Of a stretch of 64,000 nt of DNA, positions 25,979 through 39,167 are shown one piece after another. The translations under genes and the position numbers were made by a program. The notes under the pieces were generated by a model. The model was not told where the DNA came from, did not search any database, and saw nothing but the letters and a program-made list of their open reading frames with translations. Numbering within the stretch: the first letter of the stretch is position 1; every line of letters starts with the position of its first letter. The DNA is from Balanoglossus misakiensis (Eukaryota; Hemichordata), in the NCBI GenBank assembly GCA_040954595.2, contig CM082588.2, forward strand, positions 5,952,001 to 6,016,000. Direction: 5' to 3'.

Positions 25979-28900
25979 ACCGGGCGCGCGCGCCGTCCGG
26001 TGAAATCTCCTCACTCTCTGTCATTGTTTTGTGTGATTGACTTACGTTGCCATAGAGACGCTGAAAAGAATGGATGTTTCCGCGATAAGATGGAAGGGTG
26101 ATATGACTGACACCGGAGGAGGCAATTGTGATGAAATCCCTCATCTTTTCCATGTGGAATAGGGATTTCTTTCCACGGCTTGTGCTGGCGTGTTATTGTT
26201 TGGCTGTGACTAATTCTGTATTATCTCAATTTGAAACACTTGATATGATATTTCTGAAGGTCTCAACGTGTGTAGGGAAAAATCCGCTTGGAACCCGAAG
26301 GCGGGACCTACGGTCGATCGAAGAAACGAGGGAAAGTCACACACGCTCTGTGAGCCAATCAGGACAAATCTTAAATATTTAACGAGCGCGCGTCCATGAT
26401 ATCTGGCGCGCCGCGACAGGTTTCATGACAGGTTCGTCAAGTTTGCCGATTGTGTATTTTCTACACCCTGGTGATTTATCATCCGGGCATCCCATTTGTA
26501 TCATGCAGGCTATCCTATCACGTTGTCAGACCGTGCATTTTCTGGGAATTTCATTTCTCTCTCACTCGGCATGAATACAAATTAATGCGATATTTTCAAA
26601 GTTTGACGCCGTATTCAAATGAGTTGTGCATTATGATATGTTTGTTTCATTCGGCAATAATACAAGGTTGCCAGCAGCTTTGCCTTAATTTCTAAATCTG
26701 GCGTGCGTAAGCCATATTAAGGGTATTAATATTAGAATTATCCCCCTGGTGACAAAATTATGGGTCGACGATTTGCTGCATGCGTGTGTCTTGATGATGG
26801 AAAAAAATACCAACATACACAAGTACCTACCTATGGTTAGAAATAAGGGGTACTCTTCCATGCTTTGTGAGAAAAAGACAGCGTTTTCGACGAATCGCAG
26901 CGTCCGTTACAGAACTCTAAACTGAGGGGCTCACATGCCACCAAACCGCCTGACGATGGACAAGATAACGAGACAGGTGACTTGTCAGTATTTAAGGGTG
27001 GAAAACGCCCAATGGTTTCGTTCCTACAGGCAGCTGGGTAAAAGCTCTCGCGTACGAGCGACCATTTGTTTTGGCTTCGAGACTGGCAAATAATTCCAAC
27101 AGAATCCAAGTAGACTGTAATTGTGGATGTGAATCGCAGCACACAATCTGACGGCTCCGCATTGCGATGGTCCTCGCATGAATTCGTGTAATTTTCGGGA
27201 GTCCTTCGTGGAAACAATCAACCCGTACAATCCCTGTCCACATCGAGCGACCACTTTTGCTTCACGCCTTTTTTCGTGAAGGGTACATTTCCACATCTTA
27301 GCAACTTTTCAAAAAAAAATACGTACAGCTTTCTCCAAATTTCGGGCACTGGTAGACAGCGCGCAGGGGATCCTCCGCGTCTCCGCGTTCGCGCTCGGCG
27401 TCCGCCGTCGAGCGCCATTCAGACGCTAGCGTTTCTCCGCCGCTACAAACATCAGCCGACTACCTCACTCAGTCCGTTACATATGGAACGCGAATCTAGC
27501 ATCGCTGTTGTTTTATTTATAAAGCAGTATTTACATTTCTATCAATTGGATCTAGTATATTACTGTTGATTTCAAATTCCCCTTCTCTTTCTTTCAAATT
27601 TTACTGTCGTTTGGTGATTCTATTTGCAAGATAATGATCGTGGCCGGCAATCGAGGTCAGGGGTCGGGCTGAGTTTCGTGATGCACATTTCAAACACCCA
27701 AGTCATGGAGGCTTTGCAAATAGCCCATGAAAATTTCATGATTTTTTCTTACAGAACGGTCAACTTTAATTCTAACGCGACGCTCTTGTAATGCAAATGA
27801 AGTACAGATTGTATTCAATGCACTAGTTTTGTGTTTATATATTTTTGTTATCAGACAATGCGCAAAAATACAAAGAAATTTTCCTTAGATTTTCCAGTAT
27901 CGAAAGCCGATTATTTTTTTTTAAATTTAAAACAATGTTGTCAGTTGGTGAAGTGCTAGACAGTTTCTCGATACTGTAACAGTGTTACATGTAAAATAGT
28001 TTTATTGCTGTTTTTTCTTACTTCATGGACCTTCGTTTTTTTCAAAAATCTCGCTAGAGTGAGTGTATTTTCATAGTCACCTCACGGCAACGTCAGGTTT
28101 AGCGAACATCGCCATAGTTCAAACTGGCCGTCTGAAAAAAACATAGCCCCGGGGAATCGAGCGGAGAAAAGTCACCCCGTTCAACTTGAAGTGCGCCGCG
28201 CCAAACGATCGATACAGCCAAAAACAGTGTGAGGTATTCTTACTCACAAAGTGATATCGCTCACATTGTGGTAAATTTCCTTGGCGGGGATATTTTGGCC
28301 ATCTCGGCGAATTCGTGAAGTGTCTAATGTCTGTGCAGTTGATGAAATATTGGGCTTTGTGTGGCGTTGCTATCGAAATCGCGACTGTTGTCTTGGCGAC
28401 AAGGCGCGCTCGCTTGATGGTTAATTTCAGACATTTATATAAAAGATTACGGCGCCTCGTCAGAAGTATGAACACCGGTGGAATACTGTACCGCGCATAT
28501 ATCACTCTCCCAGGAAACGTTTATTTAGAATGATAAAAATTATCAAGTGGCTCGAAATTGGACATGGGAGAACTGGTCTAAGTACGGCGCTGCAGCCCTA
28601 TATCGCTGGCATTAATTTATTCTTCATTTTGGAGACGTATTTGCGGAGATGAAATGAAGTATGCTTGTAAATTTCAGCGATTAAGGACGGGGTCGCGCCC
28701 CCCGTCGGCTGAAAGATGTGAAATTTTGTTAAATTTCTATACGACGTCTGAAAGGCGTTCGAACGTCAATGAGCGAATCCTTTATTCGGCTGTTGTAGAG
28801 GGGATGGGGATTTGCTAACGATGCTGTATGCGTCGAGAAGACGTGAGACGGGGTCTCCGCAATTAGTTTCACGGGCGAGAACACTGCCTTTTTGTTCCTC

Positions 28901-29178
28901 CTCGCCGGATTAATCATATCTTTTGTCACATCAAGATAACTCGGCGAGGAGAGAACTGAAGCGAAATAAAAGGGACGAGCTTCTTTGATTTTTTTTTCTC
29001 TCTCTTCCCACTGGAGTGAATGGTGATGCTATCGATTCGGGGTTCTGAGGGACAAGAAGACAGGTATTTCACCAAATGACGAGGAGTCCGCCTCTTTTTG
29101 TCTCCTTCACGCAACTCGCTAAAAAAATAATAAACAGAGTCACGTGGGCTTTTCTCAACACTAGCAACTGCTTTAAAG

Positions 29179-29188
29179 GTCACGTGAC
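29179..29188. promoter_or_regulatory. CLEAR/USF E-box palindrome
   Basis: GTCACGTGAC followed by ACC, the same 3' context as the site at 25969. A second, partial GTCACGTGGG lies about 40 bp upstream. Confidence 0.45.
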
Positions 29189-29641
29189 ACCATCGTGAAA
29201 GGAGGTGTGTGCATATTAATGAATTATTCCCGATGGGATATCATTATTGCTTGGAGTATATTTCCAGGAAGAAAAAACTACTTCATGTTTAACATCAAGT
29301 ATCAAGGCCGCGTGAGCAGTATGATTTTTATTTTAGTCCAAAGCATCTATCCACGCCTCTTATTTTTCCCCTTAATTACAGTTCTGTGTGTATGCCGGAC
29401 GCTTTTGAGTGAATGAGGCATCATTTGTGCATGTATGTGAATTTCAAGTCAGCCGATTTCCATTTGAAATTTCTGGATTCAGAACCACCAGAAAATCTGT
29501 CGATTTCCACACTTCTAAGTTAGATAATAGAATTTGCAGGAATCAAAAATCCCGAGTAATGAAATTGTAGGTAAAGAAGAGACGGAATGTGTTTTGCTCT
29601 TGTTTTCAAAGTCTCAATTTGTCCTGACGAAGCGATAGATT

Positions 29642-30156
29642 TTCTTTCCGCGGCTTCTGCAGTGACCCGTGCTAGGAACACACTTCCTGGCACAAGGAAA
29701 TCTTGATTTGCAGTCGTTAAGACTCGAAATTGACACGGAACTGAAAATGAGCAATGTGTGATAAAGATCAGATGTTGAAGAAAGAGATGGATAACAAGCA
29801 TTCCTCTGGGAGAGAATGATCGACCCAGATGAAATGTGTCATCGTGTCGTTTTCACATCAAAGTTAAAGAGCGTGGTTGGATTTGAAATGAACTCAGGGA
29901 CGCAACATATCAGGCAAAATACAGATGACATGGATAGATTACCGGCGACTACAATAGCGGAGATACACGGCATAGCAGAGCATGAAAGCGTGAAAAATTA
30001 TAACTAGCGTAACAAAGACTGAAATGAAGCAAGGTGGCCATTTCATCAAGGAAAGTATCATTTCCACTGATCGCGTTTCATTACATAAAATGTAATTAAT
30101 TTGAAGGCGCGTGGACGCCAATCGGAATTGACGACACCAAGATGTACAAATCCTGG
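29642..30156 (+). repeat. Inverted ~515-bp duplication, arm 1
   Basis: This segment recurs in reverse complement at 40218-40733 with only scattered substitutions. The left edge is TTCTTTCCGCG and the right edge fades after GTACAAATC. Both copies keep a 63-codon frame (29816-30007 here) and an opposing frame with one hydrophobic stretch, but identity at the DNA level explains both. Nothing shows that either is a gene. Confidence 0.9.
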
Positions 30157-33100
30157 CAACCAAGCGAATATTATGGGATATTAAGTTCCAGTTGACTGGG
30201 TATAAAGCGTAAAGTCATGCAAGTTTGGCCAATATTATTTTACAGCGCGTTCTATACGACGTTGGGGTGAAAAGGGTTGTTGACACACTACAAATCACTG
30301 AAAATAATTTCCAGCAAGAATGTTTCAGGAGAACACAACGATCAGTGGTGACAAGCACCCTACGCTTTCATTTTTTTCACCAGGATAGTTGAACTGTGAT
30401 AGTTACTTTGGTTTTTTTCTCAACAGAGTTTACACACAAATGTTGATTCATCAAGCCTAATGCCACGTGAGAAAAGAAAAGTTAAAATAAAATACATAAA
30501 ACGAGAAAAGAGATTTTCCCCAAAAATTGCTCATTATGCTCTATGTTTGCTAAGCGCCCCTCCCTTTCCCATTAAGAATGAAGTGCCCCTGGATGGCGGT
30601 GGAGACGTAATTAGACATTGGGTCTGCCTTTTATCTTTATCCTCATCTGGGCACGGAAACACACGAGAGAATTCGTAGCAGCGATTGGGAAAAGATTTCA
30701 AGGCCGAAAATAATGACGCTGGATTCACCTGCACAGGGAGCCTACAGTTTAATCTCCTCCGCGCGGCTCGTCTTCATTCCGCGCGCCGAGTACGCACCGC
30801 GCGCCCATAGTACGGAATTAGCACTGAGACTCGCGTGCAAAAGAATGCATGTATCCTTCGCGACGACAAACCACAAGGGGGTTGAGCTAGTTCAAGTTTT
30901 GGCTGCGGCCTATACGTTCATTGGATGAAACACTTGCCAAAACAAGCTTCCCTTGCAGGCTGCCACTACAGGGAAGACGCGATGAGTGGGACGTCAAGTC
31001 ATTAGGGAATGCCGTAAAACGCCATATTTCCTTGCGCATTTCGCAAATCAGCACAATTAATCTCGGGCTGGTATCTGCATAATCTTTGATCAGGAAGAAA
31101 CAAAACGCACTGCCGGATCTCGTGTGCTAATGAACTGGCGGTTTTCTTTCAAGCGACAATTCGTTGCTGGCCCTTCATTCAACTTATCTTTTAACTGACA
31201 CCTTGTTGATGAGGTCGATTGCCTCTCCACGTTTCCGACATTTTCTTATTAACCTAGAATGGCTCAGTGTAAGCCAATTACGTCATTGTAAAACTATTTC
31301 CCTGGAAAAATGGTCTGACCTCTGACCTCAGTATTTCTGAATGTATATACGTGAGGTGGGGGAGTCTACGAAAAGGAAGAAGACACTGCCTATAGTATAA
31401 TTAAAAATTCGTGGAGGAGAGGGAGGAGAGAGGAAACGAGAGGAAATTACACGTGATGGTACAGTAATGTGTGGAAGGCTATAAACTAGCTGATGAAGAC
31501 AACTTCAACTGGCAATACGTCAATGGGATAACTTAGAAGTTACAGGACTTATCAATTGTTACAGTAAACAGTTCATGTTTCAGGATCATAATTGCATAGC
31601 CGATCGCACACGGCGACATAAAAATGGGGGGGGGGGGGGAGTCCAGGCCCGCTGTTACCCTCTGAAGAAAACTGAAAATGAGGGCGCCACCACCGTTTGC
31701 ACTTTTTGTGAGTGACCGCTTCTCCCCGAAAGAAATATTGTGACAGTCTTTTGCCCCGTGGTTATGGCGCGGTATTCTCGTTCATCAATATTGGCTCTCG
31801 CTTCTCCCCTCGCTGTCGACAAAACAAATACAACCGAGATGAATAGACGGACAAGTGCAATGTGTTTTACATCTTGTCATCCGGGTAAGCAATCAATCGA
31901 AGTTGGACAGTCCTTATCTGTCGGAAGCTCAGATACTCGCAAAAAGGATCTTCTTAAACTTTGGTGTGGTTTATACGACGGATTTTTGGTTTCATGGTTG
32001 CTTTCATCGAAGTACCTGTTAAGTACTATGTTAAGGCAAATAATTCCGCGAATATATTACACATAGGCATACAAACACTGTATAGAAACAAATATTAGTC
32101 TAAACCATATTATATGCAATGATAATACAGGTCACACACTGGTGAACTTTACAACATCCTTTTATAAAGGGATTCCACGAAACATAATGTATACACGTGA
32201 CAGAATCATAACGCAATGTCATCATCTATTGTCCCTTGCATCTGTTGCATTGTCTTTTTATCAGCTAAATTCAGCCAAATAACAAAGCCACGCTGTACAT
32301 CATGGGTGCAGGTCGAAAACAGGTTCTTTCTAACAGCCTAAACGTAGAGAGATGACAAACTATTTTTTGTGTTAAACACGACATATTTATACGACGAGTG
32401 CGAAGTACACCTTCGGATCCAGCTGGTGGCACCGAGGCACCATAGGGCTTATGCTGGAGGCCAAAGTACGCCCCGCCGCAGGCCATGAATATATGGCTGT
32501 CCTGCATACGTTTACTTCACATTTCAGGGTTATATATGACAATAAAAGTTTTAAATTAAAAACGGAAACACCGGAAAACTGGGGTTCACCAGTTTGTATC
32601 GATGAAACTGAAATTTGGCGAAATCGATACATCCGTGGCATTGCTCAGGTCACATGCGTAGAACAAGACATTGTGAGAAAGTACGGGCGTACTGCACGTC
32701 AGTGTTAGTTAAAAATAAAATTAAGTCTCTTTTATGGCAATATTGGCTAATTTTAAAAGTCGCGTGATTTTCAATGGGGCTTGTAGTCACCACGAGACAA
32801 GAACATTGGCCTGCCCTAGATTTGAACTTCCTTGCTGCTGTTAGTTCTGACCTTGAACGTGACCGAGTTTAAGCTAATCGAGCACGCCTTCCCCGTACGC
32901 CGTTGTCGCCGCGGATGGTTTTATCTCCGCTGTCGGTATCCGCGCTGGCCGTTTCGTTAAAACGCCGCGCACATCTTTCGCCTCGTTATATCCAACATTG
33001 GCGCCCTCCCCTGGTACAGCCGTACACGACCCGTATCCGGCTCGCTCGCCCGTTAACGAGAATCAATGTATCGATCCAATAATCAATCAATCACTATTCA

Positions 33101-33186
33101 GAATGACTGATCATCCACTAGGACAATTAGTAGTTCAATCACACAATCGATCGGTTTTTATTAATAGTTGGATCAGCTGACGACTG
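30157..33186. other. Intergenic, no gene
   Basis: No supported coding sequence. It holds a perfect DR1 nuclear-receptor site at 31316-31328 and a poly-G run at 31626-31639. Confidence 0.5.
31316..31328 (-). promoter_or_regulatory. Perfect DR1 nuclear-receptor element
   Basis: TGACCTCTGACCT, which reads AGGTCA-G-AGGTCA on the minus strand. This is the ideal DR1 for RXR heterodimers, HNF4 and COUP-TF. Confidence 0.5.
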
Positions 33187-33298
33187 GACCAATCAAATCA
33201 AGTTAGTATGGCAGAGTAGCGTGTAGAGTACGGGATATATAACGACGGTTGCAGTTCGATAAACATCGACTCTGCCTTGTTTTATTCAGGTCACAGAG
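33187..33298 (+). promoter_or_regulatory. Candidate CCAAT/TATA promoter
   Basis: ACCAATCA at 33188 and TATATAA at 33236-33242 have the spacing of a classical polymerase II promoter, which predicts initiation near 33266. Downstream, ATG at 33299 opens eight codons and then meets a good donor (TCA|GTGAGT, donor at 33324). No second exon is recognised. An alternative is a solo LTR, since GATAAA and a TTTTATTCA end follow the TATA box. Confidence 0.35.
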
Positions 33299-33446
33299 AT
33301 GCCTGTTTTTCGGATCGTAATCAGTGAGTTACTTCTTAAATAAAATGACACTTTTTATTACTATTTTAAAGACGTTTTCAATAGGTGATACCTTAATAAT
33401 TTTTAAACTTTTATTGCTCGAGATTAGAAATATTTGTAGACGATTA

Positions 33447-33448
<2 letters not shown>

Positions 33449-33492
<44 letters not shown>

Positions 33493-33600
33493 ACAACAAC
33501 AACAACAACAACAACATCTTAATCCTCATATCATCATCATCGTCACCATAATCACAATTATCATTATCACCACAACTAGCACGACCACCACCATCATCAT
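33449..33600. repeat. (ATC)n(AAC)n microsatellite
   Basis: About 14 ATC units, then about 8 AAC units, then a degenerate ATC/ACC tail. Confidence 0.95.
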
Positions 33601-36600
33601 ATCAATTTCATAATATAAAATTGCATTATTTGCTTTTAGATGTAACATTGCTTTCACACAGACAGATATTCTAAGCGAAACTCGAAACGCGTCGAGCATA
33701 GATACCCTTCTCCCCGCCAACGTTCCAAGGAACAACAGAAGATTGAAATGCCATCCAGGAAAGCATTCTACTCTTTACGTCTGCTGCAATTTGTTGCCAT
33801 AACAACGGTATTAAAATAATCAATGCTAGCAGAGCATCGATCTGGTCAAATTGCGATATGATCCAGAGCATTATCACCTTTTCATTAAAACGCCATGGCA
33901 ACGTAAAATTTACCAAAACCGCCTTTTCAATATTAAACTTATAGAAGATTACCAAGGCTAATAAATATATCACTAGTCTTTGTCACTTTAGGCGCTATTT
34001 CTGCGCCGTTCCGTATCAGCTTTCCACCAAAGCCAGATCTTAGTCTTTCACTCTGAATGAAGTACACAATACACACTCATCAAAATCTCTAAATAAAGCT
34101 TTTTGCAAGAGACAATTCTATTGAGCATAGAGTCTCTACTACAGTTGTGACTCCGCGGTTCAAAAGTCAAACATACATGTACGCGTAATTCCATCGTTCG
34201 GCGCTATCTAGTGATACGTTACGTCTAAATGAAAGACATCGCCGCATTTTTTTCCTTCAGTAAATGAAAATTACACGAAGGTCACTTTGGTTAAGTTCGT
34301 GATGTTGCCGATGCAATAAAGTTGGAGAGAACGCGCTGACATACTGAACGTTCGGTTCATGAAAGTTCAACGTGATTTTGTGCTCGCGCGTTTAATATTA
34401 CACGCGGAGAAAAAATGTATTTCATAGCGCGTAACTTAAGACCCCCGTCATTAAAGCACTCCATTCTGGTGTTTGTTCATTTTCGGTTAAGAACGTGCGA
34501 AATTTGCTGTTCCGGTTTATTTGAACTTTCAGGAGATGGGAGAAAATTGAATTCTGGGGAAATGCAAGTTTTATTATTTACAAGCTAACATCGTTAGCAG
34601 CTCCTTCGCAATCAGTACTGTAAACAATTACCCGGTTTTGGTAACATTGGCCGATCTTCTGGACCGATCGTTACCGATCTGGGTCTTCATATTGGGAGAA
34701 CTTTGCTTCAAAGAATAAACTGTAAATTGAACAGCGCACAAGAACATGTCCTTCAACATACCATGTTAAAGAAAATCACAATGTTGGCCGGAAAGTTTGG
34801 CATTCTTAGCTGTGCACAACCCGAACGATTCGGCTCCTGGTGTACTCACGTACACAAGCCTGCTGGTGTACAATCATGTATTGCCATGGTGGTCTAATGT
34901 AACCCGTATAGTGGTAATACGGCTCCCTGACTTACACCATTAACCAATACAATAACACTGGTTTTTTCCGTAATAGAACGCAGAATTGTTACTTTTGTTT
35001 AAATGTCCGCGTTTCTCTTCATCTTAAACGACATTCCTGGTTCAAGTTCCGTGAAACATATTACCGCCGGTGCAAACACGGATGAAAGCTAAAAACCAAG
35101 CTGTAAATTTAACTGGGATTGGCATAGAAAATTGCCTAAAAGGAGAATTTCCGCAGTTTATTTTCGTGATGGACGTTATGATTGTCTGGGGAGTACACTG
35201 TGCAGCCGAGTCTCTTGCAAGGAGCGGTAAGCAGGTGCGGCCGACGGCATGCATGGTACGGCCAACAGCTGAAGATCACCCCGCCCTCAGCGTTTTTCTG
35301 TCACCGGATCCCCAGTTCCCGTTGTTCATCAAATTAAACTAATTCCGCCTTTGTTCGGGCTAATGGAATTAGGCTCTCCCCGCTACAACTTCATTTCTGC
35401 CGATGGTGTTAAGTTACTGGGGGTTCGATTTGACGCAAGCCAGAAAGAGCGCTTTGTTTCGCGATAATAGTCATTTTCGACTCTGATCAGGGAACATGGC
35501 CAGCTTACATTGCAAGCTAGAGTAGTTCTGGCTTGACTTTTTGATTTCTGAAGAGCTGTAACTTTGAATCATTAGCCACCATACAACGATGCACGGTGTT
35601 GCTTTTCCGGGAATCCGTGATGGTGTCACTTTTTGTCACACCCTGTCATTTTATTTCTGTCAAAAACGAACTGAGAAAATGCTATAGTCGAGTAAAATCC
35701 ACTAATTAAGTTTGCGTTTTCGTCTCATTTTTTTTCAAGACACGCAAAATTCTGTCACTTCGGTTCGATTTCTTCCACGCCAATCTTCAATTCGATTCTC
35801 TGCGACCATGCCCTTCGCAGTAGCATTGTTTTACGGGCATTGTACGACGGGTAACGAATACCCCGTATGAGATAATTTCAGCAGCGTCTCCGTCGACTTT
35901 TGCTTTATCGCGTCACGTGCAGGAGGTTGGAACGGATCGCGCGCGAGCTGCGTGTTTCCCCAACAAAAGCGCTCCCTGTTTTCGATTGACACTTTCACGT
36001 TCGCTCGGTTCTTTGGACGAAAATCACCTGACGGAGAATCGCGATGGCATGGCTGTATTCTGTGTGCATTTGCTTTGATTTCTGGTGCTTCAAACAAAAA
36101 ATACCCTACTGTGCACGGCCCTTCTCTGACTTGGATCTAACTCCGTGATTCCGCATGCAAAATAACCTCCGAACTAACAACACCCTCAATGTGTGCCTAA
36201 TGTCCTCATGACTCCATAAAGAAATAACTGTAACAATTTCGCCATAAAAAACGGTGACTATTTAATGCGTACTTTCTAAACGACTTAATGCGCGGCCCCG
36301 GTTATTCATAAATTTCACCCGTTTCAATTTTATACGAACTCCCTTTAATAACATCTGCATGGTGGAAAAGGGGGACCGGTGTGCGTGTCTGCCAACAATT
36401 GGTGCGGAAAATACATGACGTCAGATCAGATGATCATCATAGCCGATTTGCATTTAATTTGTCAAAATGGGCGGGCGGCCACACCAAGGAGTCGAAACTT
36501 CCCATTGTGTTTCGGGCAACCTCGAAATCCAATATTTTAGGCATTATAAAAGTACCATGCACGTGCCTTTAATAAATCGGACCCTCCAGCCTTTTATTTG

Positions 36601-39021
36601 TTTTCCATTATACCCGGATCCCGCGGGCTGTTTATACAGCACCCTTAGTAGATTTAAAGATGGCGGCGGGGCATGCCCCCAGGTGCTAGTCGAAACGCGT
36701 GTTGGCGGCTTTGTTCCCGGGCTGCCCGCTCGACGACACAATCGCATTTTGTCGAAGCAAGAGAGAAGCGTTTCGACAACGCCTTGGGAGTGTTTGACTC
36801 GTGCTTGTCTTGAAAAGGCCGCGAATCGCTCACACTTCCGTTTGTAAGCGTTTAATTCTATGTCTACTGACTGGAATGCTTCGGGAGTACACAGCGTAAC
36901 ATTTTGACCAAATAATGCAAACACGTTTTCGTCGGTATATCTTGCACTTTTCGTGCGAGCTGCTCCGCGGGCGTGAACCGCGCACAAAAGAAACGTTTTA
37001 AAAGTTGCAAATGTTATAACCAATAAGACGGTAGCCGTCAGCTACCGGTGCGTTGTAAAAAGAAAAACACGCGATAAAGCTCTCGTTTTTCTGAAAGTTG
37101 CCTTCTGAAACAGCACGATCGGCACTAACCAATCAGGGGACGACTTCCACGAGAACATGGTTTCGATTGCCGTGTTGGTTTTGAAGGGCAGAGGGCGCTA
37201 TCACGGAGATGTGGCAGCAGAACATGCACTTAGTCATTTAATTGCAAAATACGTGTTATTATTAACATGAGTAGGTGTTAACGTATTACGCTTCATATTG
37301 TTGCGAAGTTTCCTTCGATTCCGGGTTTTTAAACTGAACAAATACATTTATATAATTTTTTACATCCTTGTGGCCGAGATCTTCAAATTTACCCCTGATC
37401 TTTCAAATTCGATTGATAGATTTACTTGAGATGTCACATAAGCATTCGAGATGTCCTCGTCATGTTAATTTCAATGACCTGAGAGACAACTCCGTGTGAT
37501 GGAAACGCAGCCAGGATTCAAATACCCGGCTCTCGACAACAAGGCAGTTTTCGTATCGCCACCTAAATTCGACTAATCGCTCCAAGGTAATTTAGATGCG
37601 CGATCATGAAATCCGAACTTTCCGATAACAGTTGGATAGGCCGGGAAACGTGATTAAAGAGCGATACCTTCCCCCACTCAGACTATCAGGTGCGCGCGCC
37701 GGCTTTTAAAGGGTTAACAACAAAAATACCGAATCCGAGGAGTCTCGTAGCAACAATGACATTGACTAAAAATGGCTAACCTAATCGACTTGCCACACGC
37801 GGCGACTCACTGAAACTGCGAGTAATAAAAAAAACTGAAAACAGCTTTCGCATTGTGTGATATGTCAATTCTCGGCTAATTTTGAGAGTCTTGGGTGACG
37901 TCACTTTTCAAGCAACGATTTTCCTCATCAATCCGTGTTGAACTACATCAACTTTTGGGAACGAGGGAAAGTTGCTCGTATAGCCAGACAAGTCCGCTTT
38001 TTATGATAACGCCTCTTTTTCTTGTACCAGGGAGTCATAGAAGAAATTCTGTGATTTATTAGACCCTAACGACTTGACCGATTGGATCAAAAGGTATCAT
38101 ACACGTACCTCTCTGATTACTTCGACGAAAGCCGCTGTTGTTTAAAAAAACAACAGGAACGATCGAACAAAAGAGAGAGATTTCCAGATTCCCAATAGTT
38201 ATGAGCTACCTAGAAAATAATAAATTACCCTCGTCTAGCAGTGAACTTTATTTTTAATAAGATTTGTTCATAAATCATATTAATGATACAGACATTTCAG
38301 ACTTTATATTAGAAACCCGAGGGATGTAAATAAGGAAAATAAATAGGCGCACAAGGACAAAGATATGGAAAAAAAACATGTATTCTTTCATTAAACCAAC
38401 ATGATATTAATTCCCAGGAAGAAAATCAAGACTTCCTGTCAGTTTTAAACTAGAGGGTGTGACACATACGGGGACATGGCGAATGGGGTCAGTGGAACAA
38501 TATTGTTTCCGTCAACAAAGGGCCCACTGTTTTCACACTCGGTGATTTAGCGGGAAATGTTTTCAAAATGACGGGTCAACTTCTCCTCAGCTGCCCGCCA
38601 AAAATCAGGCGAAGTACGCTGTCTCGTTATTTTAATCAGAGTGGACACAAAGACCGGAGTGCCGGTTCTGCCCGTCGCCATTAATCTAACGTGAAACACG
38701 AAACTGGCAGCAAAACGGAGGGGATGGAGTTGAAATTAATCCAATTACTCACAACAATGGAGAACACCCGATCCAGACTCGTTTTTTTTCGAGACGGTGC
38801 TGGTGTCGTATATCAGAGGCGGGGGAGATCGTGGTGCCCCAGAATTAAGGACTCTCGTCGGACATCGACAAGACATTCAAACGACATGTATACAGGTATA
38901 AGACAGGTGCCAGAATGAGAGGTCACCGAGGTTGACGGCATACAGATGAGATAGACAGATAGGGTATGTACTAGGCCAAAATCGAGGTAGGTAATATGGA
39001 TACATTGGTAGGCGGGTGGGT
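33601..39021. other. Intergenic, no gene
   Basis: No supported coding sequence. X-boxes lie at 33793-33806 (GTTGCCATAACAAC) and 33891-33902 (CGCCATGGCAAC). CRE octamers lie at 36416-36423 and 37896-37903. GCCCGCCAAAAA (E2F-like) is at 38593-38604. A GC-richer patch at 36640-36840 carries AGATGGCGGC and could be a promoter, but no exon is convincing. Confidence 0.45.
33793..33902. promoter_or_regulatory. Pair of RFX X-boxes
   Basis: GTTGCCATAACAAC and, about 100 bp on, CGCCATGGCAAC (GTTGCCATGGCG on the minus strand). Both match the RFX palindrome closely. Confidence 0.45.
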
Positions 39022-39167
39022 GGGTCATTTTGGGTGGGCAGATGTGTGGGTGGGTGGGTGGGTGGATGGATGGATGGATGAATGAATGAATGAATGAATG
39101 AATGAATGAATGAATGAATGAATGAATGAATGAATGAATGAATGAATGAATGAATGAATGAATGATG
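39022..39167. repeat. (GGGT)n(GGAT)n(GAAT)n microsatellite
   Basis: Tetranucleotide array that changes unit in two steps. The reading frames over it are artefacts. Confidence 0.95.

Larger units (their letters stand above)
22971..29641. other. Intergenic, regulatory-like words, no gene
   Basis: No supported coding sequence. Words include TTTGGCGGGA at 23840-23849, TGACGTCA at 24493-24500, DR1-like TGACCTTTCACCC at 25233-25245, GTCACGTGAC at 25969-25978, X-box-like GTTGCCATAGAGAC at 26046-26059, DR1-like AGGTCAGGGGTCG at 27654-27666 and GTCACGTGAC at 29179-29188. The stretch 24630-25300 is rich in TAATTA and AATTAA homeodomain cores and would be my first choice for a conserved non-coding element. 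Confidence 0.45.

Noticed and set aside
29816-30007. 63-codon frame conserved in both inverted arms
   Set aside because: The arms are nearly identical DNA, so shared openness is automatic. There is no evidence of selection on the protein.
32271-32507. Minus-strand frame containing FMACGGAYFGLQ
   Set aside because: It looked protein-like at first, but no family could be named and no splice or promoter context supports it.
32998-33020. TTGGCGCC resembling a retroelement primer-binding site
   Set aside because: No LTR pair, polypurine tract or gag/pol frame is found on either side. The TGGCGCC match is too short to carry the call.
36544-37023. 159-codon minus-strand frame
   Set aside because: One of the longest frames in the desert, but composition is unremarkable, no family is recognised, it overlaps an equally long opposing frame in a GC-richer patch, and no splice context supports it.
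37500-37560. GGATTCAAATACC as an antisense tRNA T-arm
   Set aside because: The loop does not match GGTTCRANYCC and no cloverleaf arms can be drawn around it.
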